Assembly: GCF_001968985.1 (NCBI RefSeq)
Contig: NZ_MOEN01000006.1
Span: 1-64,000, forward strand
DNA length: 64,000 bases
Direction: 5' to 3'
Origin: Desulfurobacterium indicum
Lineage (GTDB): Bacteria; Aquificota; Aquificia; Desulfurobacteriales; Desulfurobacteriaceae
Part shown: positions 33,735 to 45,010 of the stretch, in pieces
Layout: each line of letters opens with the position of its first letter
Numbering within the stretch: the first letter of the stretch is position 1
The notes under the pieces: generated by a model
Seen by the model: the letters and a program-made list of their open reading frames with translations, nothing else
Told to the model about the DNA's origin: nothing
Databases searched by the model: none
Program-made: the position numbers and the translations under genes

Positions 33735-33798
33735 ATGGTGATTTTACCAGAGGATCAGAAGGTCTTTTGGTGAGATTATCAGTATGAAAGGAGAGGTT

Positions 33799-34332
33799 AT
33801 GGAAAAAATAGGTATAATGGGTGTAGGAAATATACTTCTTGGTGATGAGGGGTTTGGTGTTCATTTCATAGAGTATTTTAAAAGGCGGTATGATGTTCCA
33901 GAGAATGTTGAACTTATAGACGGTGGGACGGCTGGGATTTTTCTTTCACCTTTGATAGATTACATAAAAAAACTCATAATAATTGATGTTGTTGCCGTTG
34001 ATGCAGAACCTGGTTCCATCTATACTTATGATAAGGAGGATTTTTACATAGATAATCTTCCTCTTAAACTTTCACCTCATCAGATAGGATTGCAGGAAGT
34101 TCTACTTTTAAACGATATAAAGGGCTCATGTCCTGAGTATGTTAAGCTTATTGGCATTGTTCCTGCATCTCTTGATCCTGATACAGAGCTTTCACCTATT
34201 TTAAAAGAGAAACTTAAAGATGTTGAGAAGTTGGTGATAGAAGAACTTAAAGCTCTTGGAGTAGAAGTAAAGCCTAAAAAGTTAGATAGTGAAGAAAAGA
34301 TATGGTGGGAAAGGGATAAGAAGGAGGTTTAG
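33799..34332 (+). CDS. hyaD: Hydrogenase maturation endopeptidase
   Basis: Removes the C-terminal tail of the large subunit after Ni insertion. The IGIMGVGNILLGDEGFGVHFIEYF start holds the Glu ligand, DGGTAG the Asp, and SPHQIGLQEVL the His of the Ni-sensing site. 177 residues from ATG 33799, which has a GGAGAGG directly upstream. An earlier ATG at 33784 would overlap that site and is less likely. It is followed 1 base later by hypC. Confidence 0.93.
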   Translation: MEKIGIMGVGNILLGDEGFGVHFIEYFKRRYDVPENVELIDGGTAGIFLSPLIDYIKKLIIIDVVAVDAEPGSIYTYDKEDFYIDNLPLKLSPHQIGLQEVLLLNDIKGSCPEYVKLIGIVPASLDPDTELSPILKEKLKDVEKLVIEELKALGVEVKPKKLDSEEKIWWERDKKEV

Positions 34333-34333
34333 T

Positions 34334-34573
34334 ATGTGTGTAGGTGTTCCTATGAGGATAGTGGAAATAAACTATCCTATGGCAGTTGCAGAGGCAAAAG
34401 GTGTTAAGAGAAACATAAACTTGATGCTTATACCTGAAGAAGATGTTAAAGTTGGTGATTATGTGATGGTTCATGTTGGTAGTGCCATTGAAGTTATTAG
34501 TGAAGAGGCGGCTAATGATATATGGGAGGCGTTAGACGAGCTTCTTGAATTTATGGATCAGGAGTCTGGATAA
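34334..34573 (+). CDS. hypC: Hydrogenase maturation chaperone HypC
   Basis: A 79-residue protein beginning MCVGVPMRI, where Cys2 binds the Fe(CN)2CO unit in complex with HypD and then the large subunit. The VGDYVMVHVGSAIEVI block is typical. It has AAGGAGG upstream, starts 1 base after the protease gene and overlaps hypA by 1 base. Confidence 0.96.
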   Translation: MCVGVPMRIVEINYPMAVAEAKGVKRNINLMLIPEEDVKVGDYVMVHVGSAIEVISEEAANDIWEALDELLEFMDQESG

Positions 34574-34923
34574 TGCATGAAACCTCACTTGTAATGGGAA
34601 TGTTTGATAATATCGTGAAGGTTGCAGAAAAAGAGAATGCGAAAAAAGTTCTTAAAGTTAGAGTAAAAATAGGGAAGCTGGCAGGCGTTGTGATAGATTC
34701 TTTTGTTTTTGCTTTTGATTCTCTCAAAAGTGAATATCCTTATATGAAAGACGCAGTTCTGGAAATAGTGGAAGTTCCTGCTATTTACAGATGTTTTGAT
34801 TGCGGAGAGGAGTTTGAAGTTGATAATGCTTATTTTCCTGAGTGTCCAAAGTGCGGTTCTCTAAATGTTATGATGCTTTCAGGTGAAGAGTTGGAAGTTG
34901 TTGATATAGAGATTGATGTTTAG
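34573..34923 (+). CDS. hypA: Nickel metallochaperone HypA
   Basis: Delivers Ni to the hydrogenase large subunit with HypB. The N-terminal MHE (His2) is the Ni ligand. The zinc site is CFDC (Cys74, Cys77) and CPKC (Cys91, Cys94). 116 residues. It overlaps hypC by one base and is followed by hypB after 9 bases. Confidence 0.96.
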   Translation: MHETSLVMGMFDNIVKVAEKENAKKVLKVRVKIGKLAGVVIDSFVFAFDSLKSEYPYMKDAVLEIVEVPAIYRCFDCGEEFEVDNAYFPECPKCGSLNVMMLSGEELEVVDIEIDV

Positions 34924-34932
34924 GAGGTTATT

Positions 34933-35679
34933 ATGTGTGATGTTTGTGGATGCGGCACACCGTCTCATGAACATGATCATGAACATACGCATGAACATGA
35001 AAATGTTAAGACTGTAAAGCTTGAAGAGAGTCTTTTTAAACAGAATGATAAGTATGCGGAAGAAAATAGAAAGCATTTTGATGAGAAAAATCTTCTTGCC
35101 ATTAACCTTATAAGTTCTCCGGGTTCAGGAAAAACGACACTCCTTGAAAAGACAATAGAAAAGTTGAAAGATGAATTTACAATAGGTGTTCTTGAAGGAG
35201 ATATTGAAACAGAGAGAGATGCCGAGAGAGTAAGAGCTAAAGGGGCTTATGCTGTTCAGCTTACTACCGGTGGTGCCTGCCATCTTGAAGCTCCTCTTGT
35301 TCATAAGGGGTTTCACGCTCTTGAACATCAACTTGAAGGGAAAGAGCTTGATGTTCTTTTTATAGAGAATGTCGGTAACCTTGTTTGTCCAAGCTCTTTT
35401 GACCTTGGCGAGCATGTGAGAGTTGTTCTGGTATCTGTTCCGGAAGGTCCTGACAAACCGGCGAAGTATCCGAAAGCTTTTACCACGTCTGACGTTTTTA
35501 TCATTACGAAAATAGATCTTCTTCCCCATTTTGATTTTGATGTTGAAAAGGTGAAAAAGGAAGCTCTTTCTCTTAATCCAAAACTTAAAATTTTCACAAT
35601 TTCAACGGTAACAGGCGAAGGGCTTGGCGAATGGATTAACTATTTGAAAGAACTTATAAAGAATAAGAAGGGCGTTTAA
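34933..35679 (+). CDS. hypB: Nickel-inserting GTPase HypB
   Basis: A 248-residue GTPase that powers Ni transfer. The N-terminus has the CDVCGCG metal motif and a short His-rich stretch (HEHDHEHTHEHEN) that can store Ni. The P-loop is SSPGSGKTTLLEK (about residues 58-66). ITKIDLLPHF gives guanine specificity. GGAGG precedes ATG 34933. It is the last gene before a terminator, and hypD/E/F are elsewhere (hypE at 2-3 kb). Confidence 0.96.
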   Translation: MCDVCGCGTPSHEHDHEHTHEHENVKTVKLEESLFKQNDKYAEENRKHFDEKNLLAINLISSPGSGKTTLLEKTIEKLKDEFTIGVLEGDIETERDAERVRAKGAYAVQLTTGGACHLEAPLVHKGFHALEHQLEGKELDVLFIENVGNLVCPSSFDLGEHVRVVLVSVPEGPDKPAKYPKAFTTSDVFIITKIDLLPHFDFDVEKVKKEALSLNPKLKIFTISTVTGEGLGEWINYLKELIKNKKGV

Positions 35680-35683
35680 GGTA

Positions 35684-35708
35684 AAGGGGTTTTCCCCTTG
35701 CCTTTTTA
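35684..35708 (+). terminator. Intrinsic terminator after hypB
   Basis: AAGGGG (35684-35689), TTTT loop, CCCCTT (35694-35699), then GCCTTTTTAC. It closes the maturation operon just upstream of the tRNA gene. Confidence 0.8.
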
Positions 35709-35743
35709 CCATTCAATCATATATTTTTCCCTATGATTTTTCT

Positions 35744-35820
35744 GCCCACGTGGCTCAGGAGGTTAGAGCGCACCCTTGGTAAGGGTGAGGTCGGCGGTTC
35801 AACTCCGCCCGTGGGCACCA
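35744..35820 (+). tRNA. tRNA-Thr (anticodon GGT)
   Basis: A 77-base cloverleaf with acceptor stem GCCCACG/CGTGGGC and an encoded CCA end. The anticodon arm is CACCC-TTGGTAA-GGGTG with anticodon GGT, and the T loop is GGCGG-TTCAACT-CCGCC. It stands alone between hypB and ugpQ. Confidence 0.96.
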
Positions 35821-35839
35821 TTTCGGGGAAGAGGGAAAA

Positions 35840-37692
<1,853 letters not shown>

Positions 37693-37724
37693 TTATGAAG
37701 TTTTTAGCTGATATAATATATGAT

Positions 37725-39404
37725 ATGAAAAGGTTTTCTGTAATTATACTTCTATTTTTTCTCTTTTTTTCTTCTTTGGTGTCAGCCATGACAAGGGAAG
37801 AGGTCGAAGATTTTTCCCGACTTAATTTCTCCTCTCCGGTTTCTTATCTTGTATTTCTTCAGAAATATCCAGATTCTCCGTTTAAGAGAACTGTTAAAGA
37901 GATGTTTATCGATTCTATTAGTGAAACCGGTAACTATTCCGATTTTGCCGATGTTGGATTTTCTGAAATTTCTGATTATTATAAGGTTAAGCTTGCAGAG
38001 ATTTATAGAAAACGTGGATTGGAGATAAAGGCACGAGAACTTTATAAAAAGGTTTTTTCCAGAACAAACAGTTACGATGAGCAGATTATCGTTGCTAACG
38101 CTGGTGACACTACTTTCCTAACAGAAAATCAGACTATAATTGCAAATAAAATTTGGTTTGCAATGAAAAACAGGAACTTTGACATTGCGAAATTTTATTT
38201 ATCTTTGCTTCCTCCGGAAAATAAATTTTACCTTTATTTTAAAGGTGTAATTCTGTATAAAACGGGAAGGCGTAAAGAAGCACTTTTCTGTTTTAAAAAT
38301 TCTTCCATTCCTGAGGCACTGTTTTTCCGTCTTATTCTTGAAAAGGATCCCTTTGTGAAAATCGAACTGTTGCAGGAACTTTTGGATTCTAATGCGAGGA
38401 GAAGTTTTAAATTTTCCGGTGCGAGAATTACGCTTAACAAACTGCTTGTTTCCAATCTTTCTCTTTTTAAACTTGCTCTGGATAGCGTTAAAAGTTTTGA
38501 TGCTGTTTTATATAAAGAGTATCTTGCCAAATATTACGTTAATGTAGGTCAGTTCAAAAATGCTCTGTCTATCTTAAACAGTATGCACACACCTTCTGCT
38601 GAAGGTTTAGCTGCGGCTATAGAATTAGCCGTTTTCGATAAGCGAGTGAACTTGAATGGAAATAATTTCTACTCCTTTGTTTTGACCGGTAGAAAGCCGA
38701 AAGTGACCTTCTTAAAACCTTCTATTTCAATGGTAAATGACGAGGGGTTAAGATTTATTTTAAAAAGAAGAAGATATTTTTTGTTGAATTTTGTGGATTT
38801 TTCCCGGTTTTCTCCTTTTGATGCTGCTGTTGCGTGTTATCTTGCAAAAAGATATAAAGACGCCATAAGGTTTGCTTCAAAAACGCTGGGTGGCAGAATA
38901 TCCAAAAGGCAAAAAGCTGTTCTTTACACGATTCTTTATCCGTCCCCTTCGGTTTTTAAAGGTGATATTGTTTCTCTTTCTATTGCACGGCAGGAGAGTC
39001 TGTTCGATCCGGGGGCTTTTTCAAGAAGCGGTGCTATAGGTTATATGCAGATAATGCCTTTTACGGGAAGGCATATAGCGTTTATAAAAGGTGATAACTT
39101 TAATGTTTCTAATCTATACGATATTAAAACTAATATTTCTTATGGAACTTTCTACATAAAGAAATTAATAAGGCAGTTTGGTTCGCTTCCGCTTGCAGCA
39201 GCTGCTTACAATGCAGGTCCAGGTCGGATCAGGAGGCTTCTAAAGCTTTACGGCGGTGTTGATTCTAATACTGATCTTGTGTTGTTTGTTGATACATTTC
39301 TGCCTCTTGATGAAACAAGGAATTATGTTAAGAAAGTGGTTTCCAATTGCTTCTTTTACTCTAAAAAATTCGGTGTAAGTGATAAGATCTGCCGGGTAAA
39401 GTGA
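37725..39404 (+). CDS. Soluble lytic murein transglycosylase (Slt-like)
   Basis: A 559-residue periplasmic enzyme with a signal peptide (MKRFSVIILLFFLFFSSLVSA). A long helical repeat region, like the Slt superhelix, precedes a C-terminal SLT domain: IARQESLFDPGAFSRSGAIG with catalytic Glu (about residue 425), YMQIMPFTGRHIA and AAAYNAGPGRIRR. It cleaves peptidoglycan to 1,6-anhydro products. ATG 37725 follows directly on a TATAAT at 37712, so the transcript may have almost no leader. ATG 37695 is an alternative start with no better ribosome-binding site. Confidence 0.9.
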   Translation: MKRFSVIILLFFLFFSSLVSAMTREEVEDFSRLNFSSPVSYLVFLQKYPDSPFKRTVKEMFIDSISETGNYSDFADVGFSEISDYYKVKLAEIYRKRGLEIKARELYKKVFSRTNSYDEQIIVANAGDTTFLTENQTIIANKIWFAMKNRNFDIAKFYLSLLPPENKFYLYFKGVILYKTGRRKEALFCFKNSSIPEALFFRLILEKDPFVKIELLQELLDSNARRSFKFSGARITLNKLLVSNLSLFKLALDSVKSFDAVLYKEYLAKYYVNVGQFKNALSILNSMHTPSAEGLAAAIELAVFDKRVNLNGNNFYSFVLTGRKPKVTFLKPSISMVNDEGLRFILKRRRYFLLNFVDFSRFSPFDAAVACYLAKRYKDAIRFASKTLGGRISKRQKAVLYTILYPSPSVFKGDIVSLSIARQESLFDPGAFSRSGAIGYMQIMPFTGRHIAFIKGDNFNVSNLYDIKTNISYGTFYIKKLIRQFGSLPLAAAAYNAGPGRIRRLLKLYGGVDSNTDLVLFVDTFLPLDETRNYVKKVVSNCFFYSKKFGVSDKICRVK

Positions 39405-39413
39405 CCCGGCAGA
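39388..39413. terminator. Shared hairpin between convergent slt and RND permease genes
   Basis: TCTGCCGGGT (39388-39397) and ACCCGGCAGA (39404-39413) form a 10-base-pair stem that overlaps the slt stop codon. U-runs are weak on both strands, so efficiency is uncertain. Confidence 0.6.
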
Positions 39414-39419
39414 ATTGAG

Positions 39420-42400
39420 TTATTCTGATTGTTTTGTATTCCCATAAGTATAGACAAATAGAAGAGGAATAAACACAAGTGTAAGAAATGTTCCTACTAT
39501 AAGTCCTCCGATTGCAACGGCGCCAAGTGGTGCAAGTCTTTCAAGTCCTATTGCATTTCCCATTGCGACAGGAAGCATTCCTGCGGTTGTTGCAAAAGCG
39601 GTCATAAGCACAGGTCTTGTTCTGATTTTTATACTTTCAAGGATCGCCTCTTTCGGACTCATTCCATTTTTGATGCCGTTAAGTGCAAAGTCTATGAGCA
39701 GTATAGCGTTGTTAACAATAATACCACTTAACAGGACAAATCCCATCATTGCAGGCATTGATATGTGGTAGTCAAAGATAAGCAGTGACCATGCAGCTCC
39801 AATAAGCGTAAGAGGGATAGAGACAATAATGAGCAGAGGAGCTTTTACAGAGTTGAACATGGGAACAAGGACAAAGAATATAAGTAGAACAGCAAAACCT
39901 ATGGCTTTAAGCATTCTTTTGGCAGAATCTGTAAACTGTTTTATATCGCCTGTTTGCTCCATTCTTACATCAGGCGGAAGTTTTTTTCCTTTGAATGCTT
40001 TTTCGAAACTTGCCATTATGTGGGTTATTGCTGCTTTTTTTCTGAATCCGTAAACATCGAGGGTGTACTGGAGTCCTTCTCTTGTTATTACGTTAGGTTC
40101 GTAAACGTAACTTATCTTTGTAACGGTGGAAAGAGGAATTTTACCCAGTTTGCTGTTTATCAGGGTGTTTTCAAGTGTTTTAATAGAGTCTCTGTCTGTT
40201 TTTTCGAGCCATACTCTTATTGTAAAGTCTTTTGCATTCACTACGGGAAAAGAGGCTGCTTTTATACCTCTTAGAACTGTTGTTAGTTGCGTGGCTATGT
40301 CTTCAGGTGTTAAACCATATGCTGCTGCTTTCTTTTCATCTACATTTAGGACGTAAACTTTTTTGTTTTTGTTCCATGTTTTAGCGACACAGGTTATGCC
40401 TTTTGTCTTATATATAGCTTGTTCTACGATTTTCCCTGCTTTTTCCAGAGAATCAAAATTTGATGAGTAAAGTGTAACGTCAATGTTTCCTCTGATACTT
40501 GAGAGAGCGGTCGCACCGTAGTCTGAAACGGTAAATTGTTCTATGTTAGGTATTTTGGCTATTTTCTTTCTTAACTCGTCTTCTATCTGCCAGATTGATT
40601 TTTTCCTTTCAAATCGGTTTACGTAAGTTGCTGTGATGCTAATGGAGTCTATACCTCCTCCGCTTCCTATAGATAAGACTCCAGGTTCGCTTCCGATAGA
40701 TGATGAAACTCTCAGAACTTTGCCGCTCGAGTATATTGCTTTTATGGTTTTTTTAAGCACTTCTTCACTGTCTTTTATCTTCAGATTAGGGTCCACGGTG
40801 ATTCCGATTTTCACGATGCCGGTGTCCATGGGTGGCATAAGTTCTTTTCCGACAATAGGCATAAGCCCTTTTACACTCATCACGAAAAGGAATACCAGGA
40901 ATAAAACGTATCCTGCTGCAACCTTTTTATTTTCTAGTCCCTTTTTGACAAGATTGTGGAAAAACATTCTGAAAACGTTGTTTATTCTGGAGATTATGCT
41001 TTCAAATATCTCTTCTGCTTTTAGTATGAGCGGATTTTTTATTGCGAGGAGTCTGAGTGACAGCAGAGGAACGGCTGTTATGGATATCGCGTAGGAAGCT
41101 GCAAGAGCAAGGAGTAGTGTTCCTGCAAGAGGCCTGAATATTGTTTGTGGATAGTCTCCCACAAACATAATCGGGAATAGAGCAGCCATTGTTGTGATTG
41201 TTCCTGCAAGATCTGAGAACATTATCTCTTCAGTCCCTTCTATTACAGCTTTCTTTATTGGTTTTTTAAGCTCTCTATAGTGCCTTTCTATGTTTTCCAT
41301 TACGACGACGGCGTCGTCAAGAAGGAGTCCAAGAGCCAGGATTATGGCTGTAAGAGTTACAACGTTAAATTCTATTCCGGTTAGCCACATAAGGGCTACT
41401 GTTGTTGCATAAACCAGAGGAATTGTAAACAGGACGACAAGCACCTGCCTGAAGCTTGCAAGGAAGAAAAATACCACGATAGTGGACATGACTATCGCGT
41501 CTCTTAAAGATTCAAACATGTTAGTGGTGCTTTGAAGAATCGTATCTTTTTGTGTGTCTGTTATGTGGAAGTTGAGCGTCGGGTATTTTTTCTTTATGAC
41601 CTTGAGAATTTTTTCGACTTTGTCTATTGTCTTTATGACATCTGCGTTTGTTTCTCTCTGAACGGCAAGTGCTATTGCAGGTTCTTCGTCGCCGTAATAG
41701 AGAGCGCTGTTTTCATAATGTCCAAAGTAAACCTTTGCTATATCACCTATTGTTACATCTTTTATTATTGGGATATTCTTGATTTTATCAAGAATGTCTC
41801 TTTTCCCTTTTATTTTCAAAAGAACTTTGCTGTAGTTTCCCGTTATTGAACCTATGGCAAAGTCTCTATCGTGTTTTGAGAGTGCGGCGATAACCATGGC
41901 GGGAGACAATCCATATTTGTCCAGTTTTTTCTTGTCAGGTATGACCATTACTTCTTTTTTGTATCCACCGAAAATATCCACATTAGCAACGCCGTCGATT
42001 TTAAGCAGAGTATCTTTTATGTCATTTTCGGCGATTTCTCTCACATCAGTAAGGGGAAGTTTCTTAGATGATACCGAGATAACTACGATCGGCTCTAGTG
42101 TATCATCTATTTTGTAAACCTGAGGTTCTCTGATATCAGGCGGAAGGTCGTTTTTAATTTTTGACAAAGCCTGTGTGACTTCTGTTGTTGCAGCGTCTAT
42201 GTTTTTTCCGTAGTTGAATTCGGCATGTATTACGGTAACTTCGTCAATTGTTGTTGAGTATACTCGTCTTATGCGATCAAGGGTGTAAAGCTCTCTTTCG
42301 ACCGGAACTACAACGTTAGATGCGATTTCCTTTGCCGAGGCTCCCGGTTCTACTATTACGACGGCTACTTCTGGTCTGTTTGAGTTGGGGAAAAGCTTTC

Positions 42401-42494
42401 TGTTTATGTTGTTGTAACCAAATATTCCCAGAAACAGGAATATTGCCAGAAATGAATAGATAAAGTAAGGTCTTTTTAGTAAGCTCTTGATCAT
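39420..42494 (-). CDS. RND-family efflux permease (AcrB/MdtB-like)
   Basis: A 1024-residue inner-membrane pump with twelve expected helices and two large periplasmic loops. Family landmarks are PEVAVVIVEPGASAKEIASNVVVPVERELYT, the helix-4 LILALGLLLDDAVVVMENIERH with the proton-relay Asp pair and the repeat VLLSGIIVNNAILLIDF near the C-terminus. It extrudes drugs, metals or metabolites with proton import. The LDD pair is like HAE1/HME types. The substrate cannot be named. It overlaps the adaptor gene by 4 bases. Confidence 0.92.
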   Translation of the reverse strand: MIKSLLKRPYFIYSFLAIFLFLGIFGYNNINRKLFPNSNRPEVAVVIVEPGASAKEIASNVVVPVERELYTLDRIRRVYSTTIDEVTVIHAEFNYGKNIDAATTEVTQALSKIKNDLPPDIREPQVYKIDDTLEPIVVISVSSKKLPLTDVREIAENDIKDTLLKIDGVANVDIFGGYKKEVMVIPDKKKLDKYGLSPAMVIAALSKHDRDFAIGSITGNYSKVLLKIKGKRDILDKIKNIPIIKDVTIGDIAKVYFGHYENSALYYGDEEPAIALAVQRETNADVIKTIDKVEKILKVIKKKYPTLNFHITDTQKDTILQSTTNMFESLRDAIVMSTIVVFFFLASFRQVLVVLFTIPLVYATTVALMWLTGIEFNVVTLTAIILALGLLLDDAVVVMENIERHYRELKKPIKKAVIEGTEEIMFSDLAGTITTMAALFPIMFVGDYPQTIFRPLAGTLLLALAASYAISITAVPLLSLRLLAIKNPLILKAEEIFESIISRINNVFRMFFHNLVKKGLENKKVAAGYVLFLVFLFVMSVKGLMPIVGKELMPPMDTGIVKIGITVDPNLKIKDSEEVLKKTIKAIYSSGKVLRVSSSIGSEPGVLSIGSGGGIDSISITATYVNRFERKKSIWQIEDELRKKIAKIPNIEQFTVSDYGATALSSIRGNIDVTLYSSNFDSLEKAGKIVEQAIYKTKGITCVAKTWNKNKKVYVLNVDEKKAAAYGLTPEDIATQLTTVLRGIKAASFPVVNAKDFTIRVWLEKTDRDSIKTLENTLINSKLGKIPLSTVTKISYVYEPNVITREGLQYTLDVYGFRKKAAITHIMASFEKAFKGKKLPPDVRMEQTGDIKQFTDSAKRMLKAIGFAVLLIFFVLVPMFNSVKAPLLIIVSIPLTLIGAAWSLLIFDYHISMPAMMGFVLLSGIIVNNAILLIDFALNGIKNGMSPKEAILESIKIRTRPVLMTAFATTAGMLPVAMGNAIGLERLAPLGAVAIGGLIVGTFLTLVFIPLLFVYTYGNTKQSE

Positions 42495-43615
42495 TCCTCA
42501 CCACCTGCCACGATTCTTATTAGTTTTGATTCACTACCAACGGCAACGGGTTCGTTTATGGAAGGTTTTATAACGGCTTTTTTGTCATCTTCAGCTACAA
42601 CTGTTACTTTTTTGAGTCTGGATTGTCCGTTTTCTTTGACGACGACGAAGGTTCCGTTATCTCTGTGAACTAACGCGTTTAACGGAACAGTTGTTCCTTG
42701 TGCTTTTTTAAGGATAACTTTTACGTTAATAAGACTGCCCTGGGGGATTTCTTTTCCGTTTTCAAGTACCGCTTCGGCGGTGGGTAATCCGTTTTCTGCT
42801 TCCGGATAGATCTTTGTTACTTTTCCGGTTCCGTATTTTGGTATCGTTACTGGTTGTCCCGGCTTTAGGTGAATATCGTCCGGGAATGTGAATACTATTT
42901 TTTCGTAACCTGTAAGTATTGAAAGTATAGGCTTACCCGGAACTGCAAGGTTGCCTTCCCTGATGAAGACCCTTCCCACAATTCCGTTAACCGGAGATGT
43001 TATGGTTGTGTAATTTAACAGACTCTCTTTCCCTTTTATAGCTTCTTTTAATCCTGATATTTCGTTATGTTTTGCTTCAATCGCTTTTTGGGCACTTTCC
43101 ACTTTTATGGTTTTAAGTTTTAGTTCTGTTTCGGCTCCTTCAAGCTGTTCTTTTGATGCTCCTCCGGCTTTGTATAGTGCTTTTATTCTTTTGTATTTGT
43201 CCTCTGCAAATTTCTTTTCTGTTTGAGCGGCTTTCAGAGATAGTTTGAGCGCTTCCAGTGATTTTTCTGCGGCTTTCAGGTTTTCTCTTAGTTGCTTTAT
43301 ACTGCTTTCAATTTCACTTCCGTCTATTTTTGCCAGCAGCATTCCTTTATGGACTTTCTGGTTCTCAGAGACGTAAACTTTGTCTATGTATCCAGAAAGT
43401 TTTGTCGAAACGAGAACGGTATTTTCTCTCAAAGCTTTTCCTGTGAATAGGGCAGTTTCAGTTACGTTTCCTTTTTCTGGAAGGACAGTTTTAACGATAA
43501 TTGAAGGAATAGTCGGTAGAGAGGCTGCTTCCATTTCAGCCTTTCTTTTTTTTACCAGTCTTATTCCTGCAAATACGACTGCTGCCACTACAGCAATGGT
43601 TAAGATTTTTCTCAT
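42491..43615 (-). CDS. RND efflux membrane-fusion (adaptor) protein
   Basis: A 374-residue adaptor with an N-terminal membrane anchor (KILTIAVVAAVVFAGIRLV). A lipoyl half (STKLSGYIDKVYVSENQKVHKGMLLAKIDG) is followed by a long coiled-coil hairpin (about residues 100-200, rich in Glu/Lys/Ala heptads) and the second lipoyl half (YTTITSPVNGIVGRVFIREGNLAVPGKPILSI). It links the permease to the outer-membrane channel. It overlaps the TolC-like gene stop and the permease start. Confidence 0.92.
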   Translation of the reverse strand: MRKILTIAVVAAVVFAGIRLVKKRKAEMEAASLPTIPSIIVKTVLPEKGNVTETALFTGKALRENTVLVSTKLSGYIDKVYVSENQKVHKGMLLAKIDGSEIESSIKQLRENLKAAEKSLEALKLSLKAAQTEKKFAEDKYKRIKALYKAGGASKEQLEGAETELKLKTIKVESAQKAIEAKHNEISGLKEAIKGKESLLNYTTITSPVNGIVGRVFIREGNLAVPGKPILSILTGYEKIVFTFPDDIHLKPGQPVTIPKYGTGKVTKIYPEAENGLPTAEAVLENGKEIPQGSLINVKVILKKAQGTTVPLNALVHRDNGTFVVVKENGQSRLKKVTVVAEDDKKAVIKPSINEPVAVGSESKLIRIVAGGEE

Positions 43616-44859
43616 TATTTCACCTCGCCTTTGACGAACTTCAGATAATATATTGCGTCAATTAGATCATATTTTGCCGATATCAGACGGCTTTTTGCAC
43701 TTTCAAATCTTGCTTCTGCATTTAAGAGATCGTATATCGTTCCGGCTCCCGTGTCATACCTTACTTTTTCTATTTCTTTAACTTTTCTGGCAAGTTCCAG
43801 CTCTTTTTCTGTTCCTCTTATTTTCTCTTTTGCCGTTTCTATTTTTGCCAGTGCTTCTGTTAAATTTTTCTGTAGAAATAGTTTCTCTTTTTCTATTTCG
43901 ATTTTTGATGAGAGCACTCCTTCTTTTGCCATTTCCAGCTTTGCTTCTCTGCTGCCGAAATCGAATAGTAGCCAGTTGAAGCTTATTCCTACCTGCCAGA
44001 GTTCGGCACTTTCTCCTGCTCCGTAGTTTCTACCGTAGTAAGCGTCGAGATTAACTGATGGGAAGTAAGAAGATTTTAGTTTTTTTGTAAGTTTTTTACT
44101 CTTTTCCATCTGGAGACGGGCTATTTTTACTCTGATGTTTTCAGATAGATTTGTGTCGGGAGTCTCTTTGGGTTCGCCATTAATCGGTTCAAGTTCTCCT
44201 ATATTTTTTTTGCCCATTAAAAAGGCAAGTGCAGAACGTAAGGTTTTGATGTTTCCGTTTATAGTCTCTATTTCAGTATTGATTTTTTCTATCTCTGTTT
44301 CGACTTTTAATAGGTCTATTTCAGGTCTCTTTCCTGTTTTTATACCTACCTGTATCTCTTTTTTTAAAGTATTGAGAGCATTTATATATGATGATAGGGC
44401 GTTCCTGTTTTCTTTTAAGGATAGAATTTTCAGGTATATTGAGCGAACGTTGTAAGCAATCTGAGATTTTGAGAGCTGAAGGTAATCTTCTGCAAGTTTC
44501 TTCTCGAGGTTTGCTATTTTGACATCTTCAATTTTTGAGAATCCGGAGAATATATTTACCGTATAGGCTATTCCAAGGCTTCCTATGTCTCTGTCCGAAG
44601 GCACCGGAGACAGAATAGGGGGAACTATAGGAGTGAGAGTTCTCGGTATGTTGTATCTTGTGTAGCTTCCTTTCAGTATGAATTTTCCGAAATTTCCTCT
44701 TTTTTTGCTTTTAACGTTCAATTTGGCAGAACGGATCTTTGTTTGTGTGATAAGAATGTCAGGGTTATTTTTGAGTGCGGTGTTCACCGCTTCTTCCATT
44801 GTCAGTCCGTATGCTGTTATTGGAAGCAATACGGCAATGACCGGTAAAAGCTTTTTCAA
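43615..44859 (-). CDS. TolC-family outer-membrane efflux protein
   Basis: A 414-residue channel protein. I place the start at TTG 44859, directly after GGAGGAAACG, giving a signal peptide KKLLPVIAVLLPITAYG. The ORF is open further upstream to 44997 without a signal or ribosome-binding site. Two repeats of the outer-membrane efflux domain have the usual TMEEAVNTALKNNPDI and KEIEKVRYDTGAGTIYDLLNAEARFESAKSRLISAKYDLIDA blocks. It is the first gene of the three-part pump operon. Confidence 0.88.
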   Translation of the reverse strand: MKKLLPVIAVLLPITAYGLTMEEAVNTALKNNPDILITQTKIRSAKLNVKSKKRGNFGKFILKGSYTRYNIPRTLTPIVPPILSPVPSDRDIGSLGIAYTVNIFSGFSKIEDVKIANLEKKLAEDYLQLSKSQIAYNVRSIYLKILSLKENRNALSSYINALNTLKKEIQVGIKTGKRPEIDLLKVETEIEKINTEIETINGNIKTLRSALAFLMGKKNIGELEPINGEPKETPDTNLSENIRVKIARLQMEKSKKLTKKLKSSYFPSVNLDAYYGRNYGAGESAELWQVGISFNWLLFDFGSREAKLEMAKEGVLSSKIEIEKEKLFLQKNLTEALAKIETAKEKIRGTEKELELARKVKEIEKVRYDTGAGTIYDLLNAEARFESAKSRLISAKYDLIDAIYYLKFVKGEVK

Positions 44860-45010
44860 CGTTTCCTCCGGGTAACGTGGTCTGTGTTTAAAGATACTTA
44901 CTATTTTTCCTCTTTCATTGATGTTTGTCAAAAATTTGTAGTTAATTTTCTTGACAGAGTTTCTTTTAAGAGTTATGCTAATGATAATCTTTTTCAAAAA
45001 AGAGGTGAAA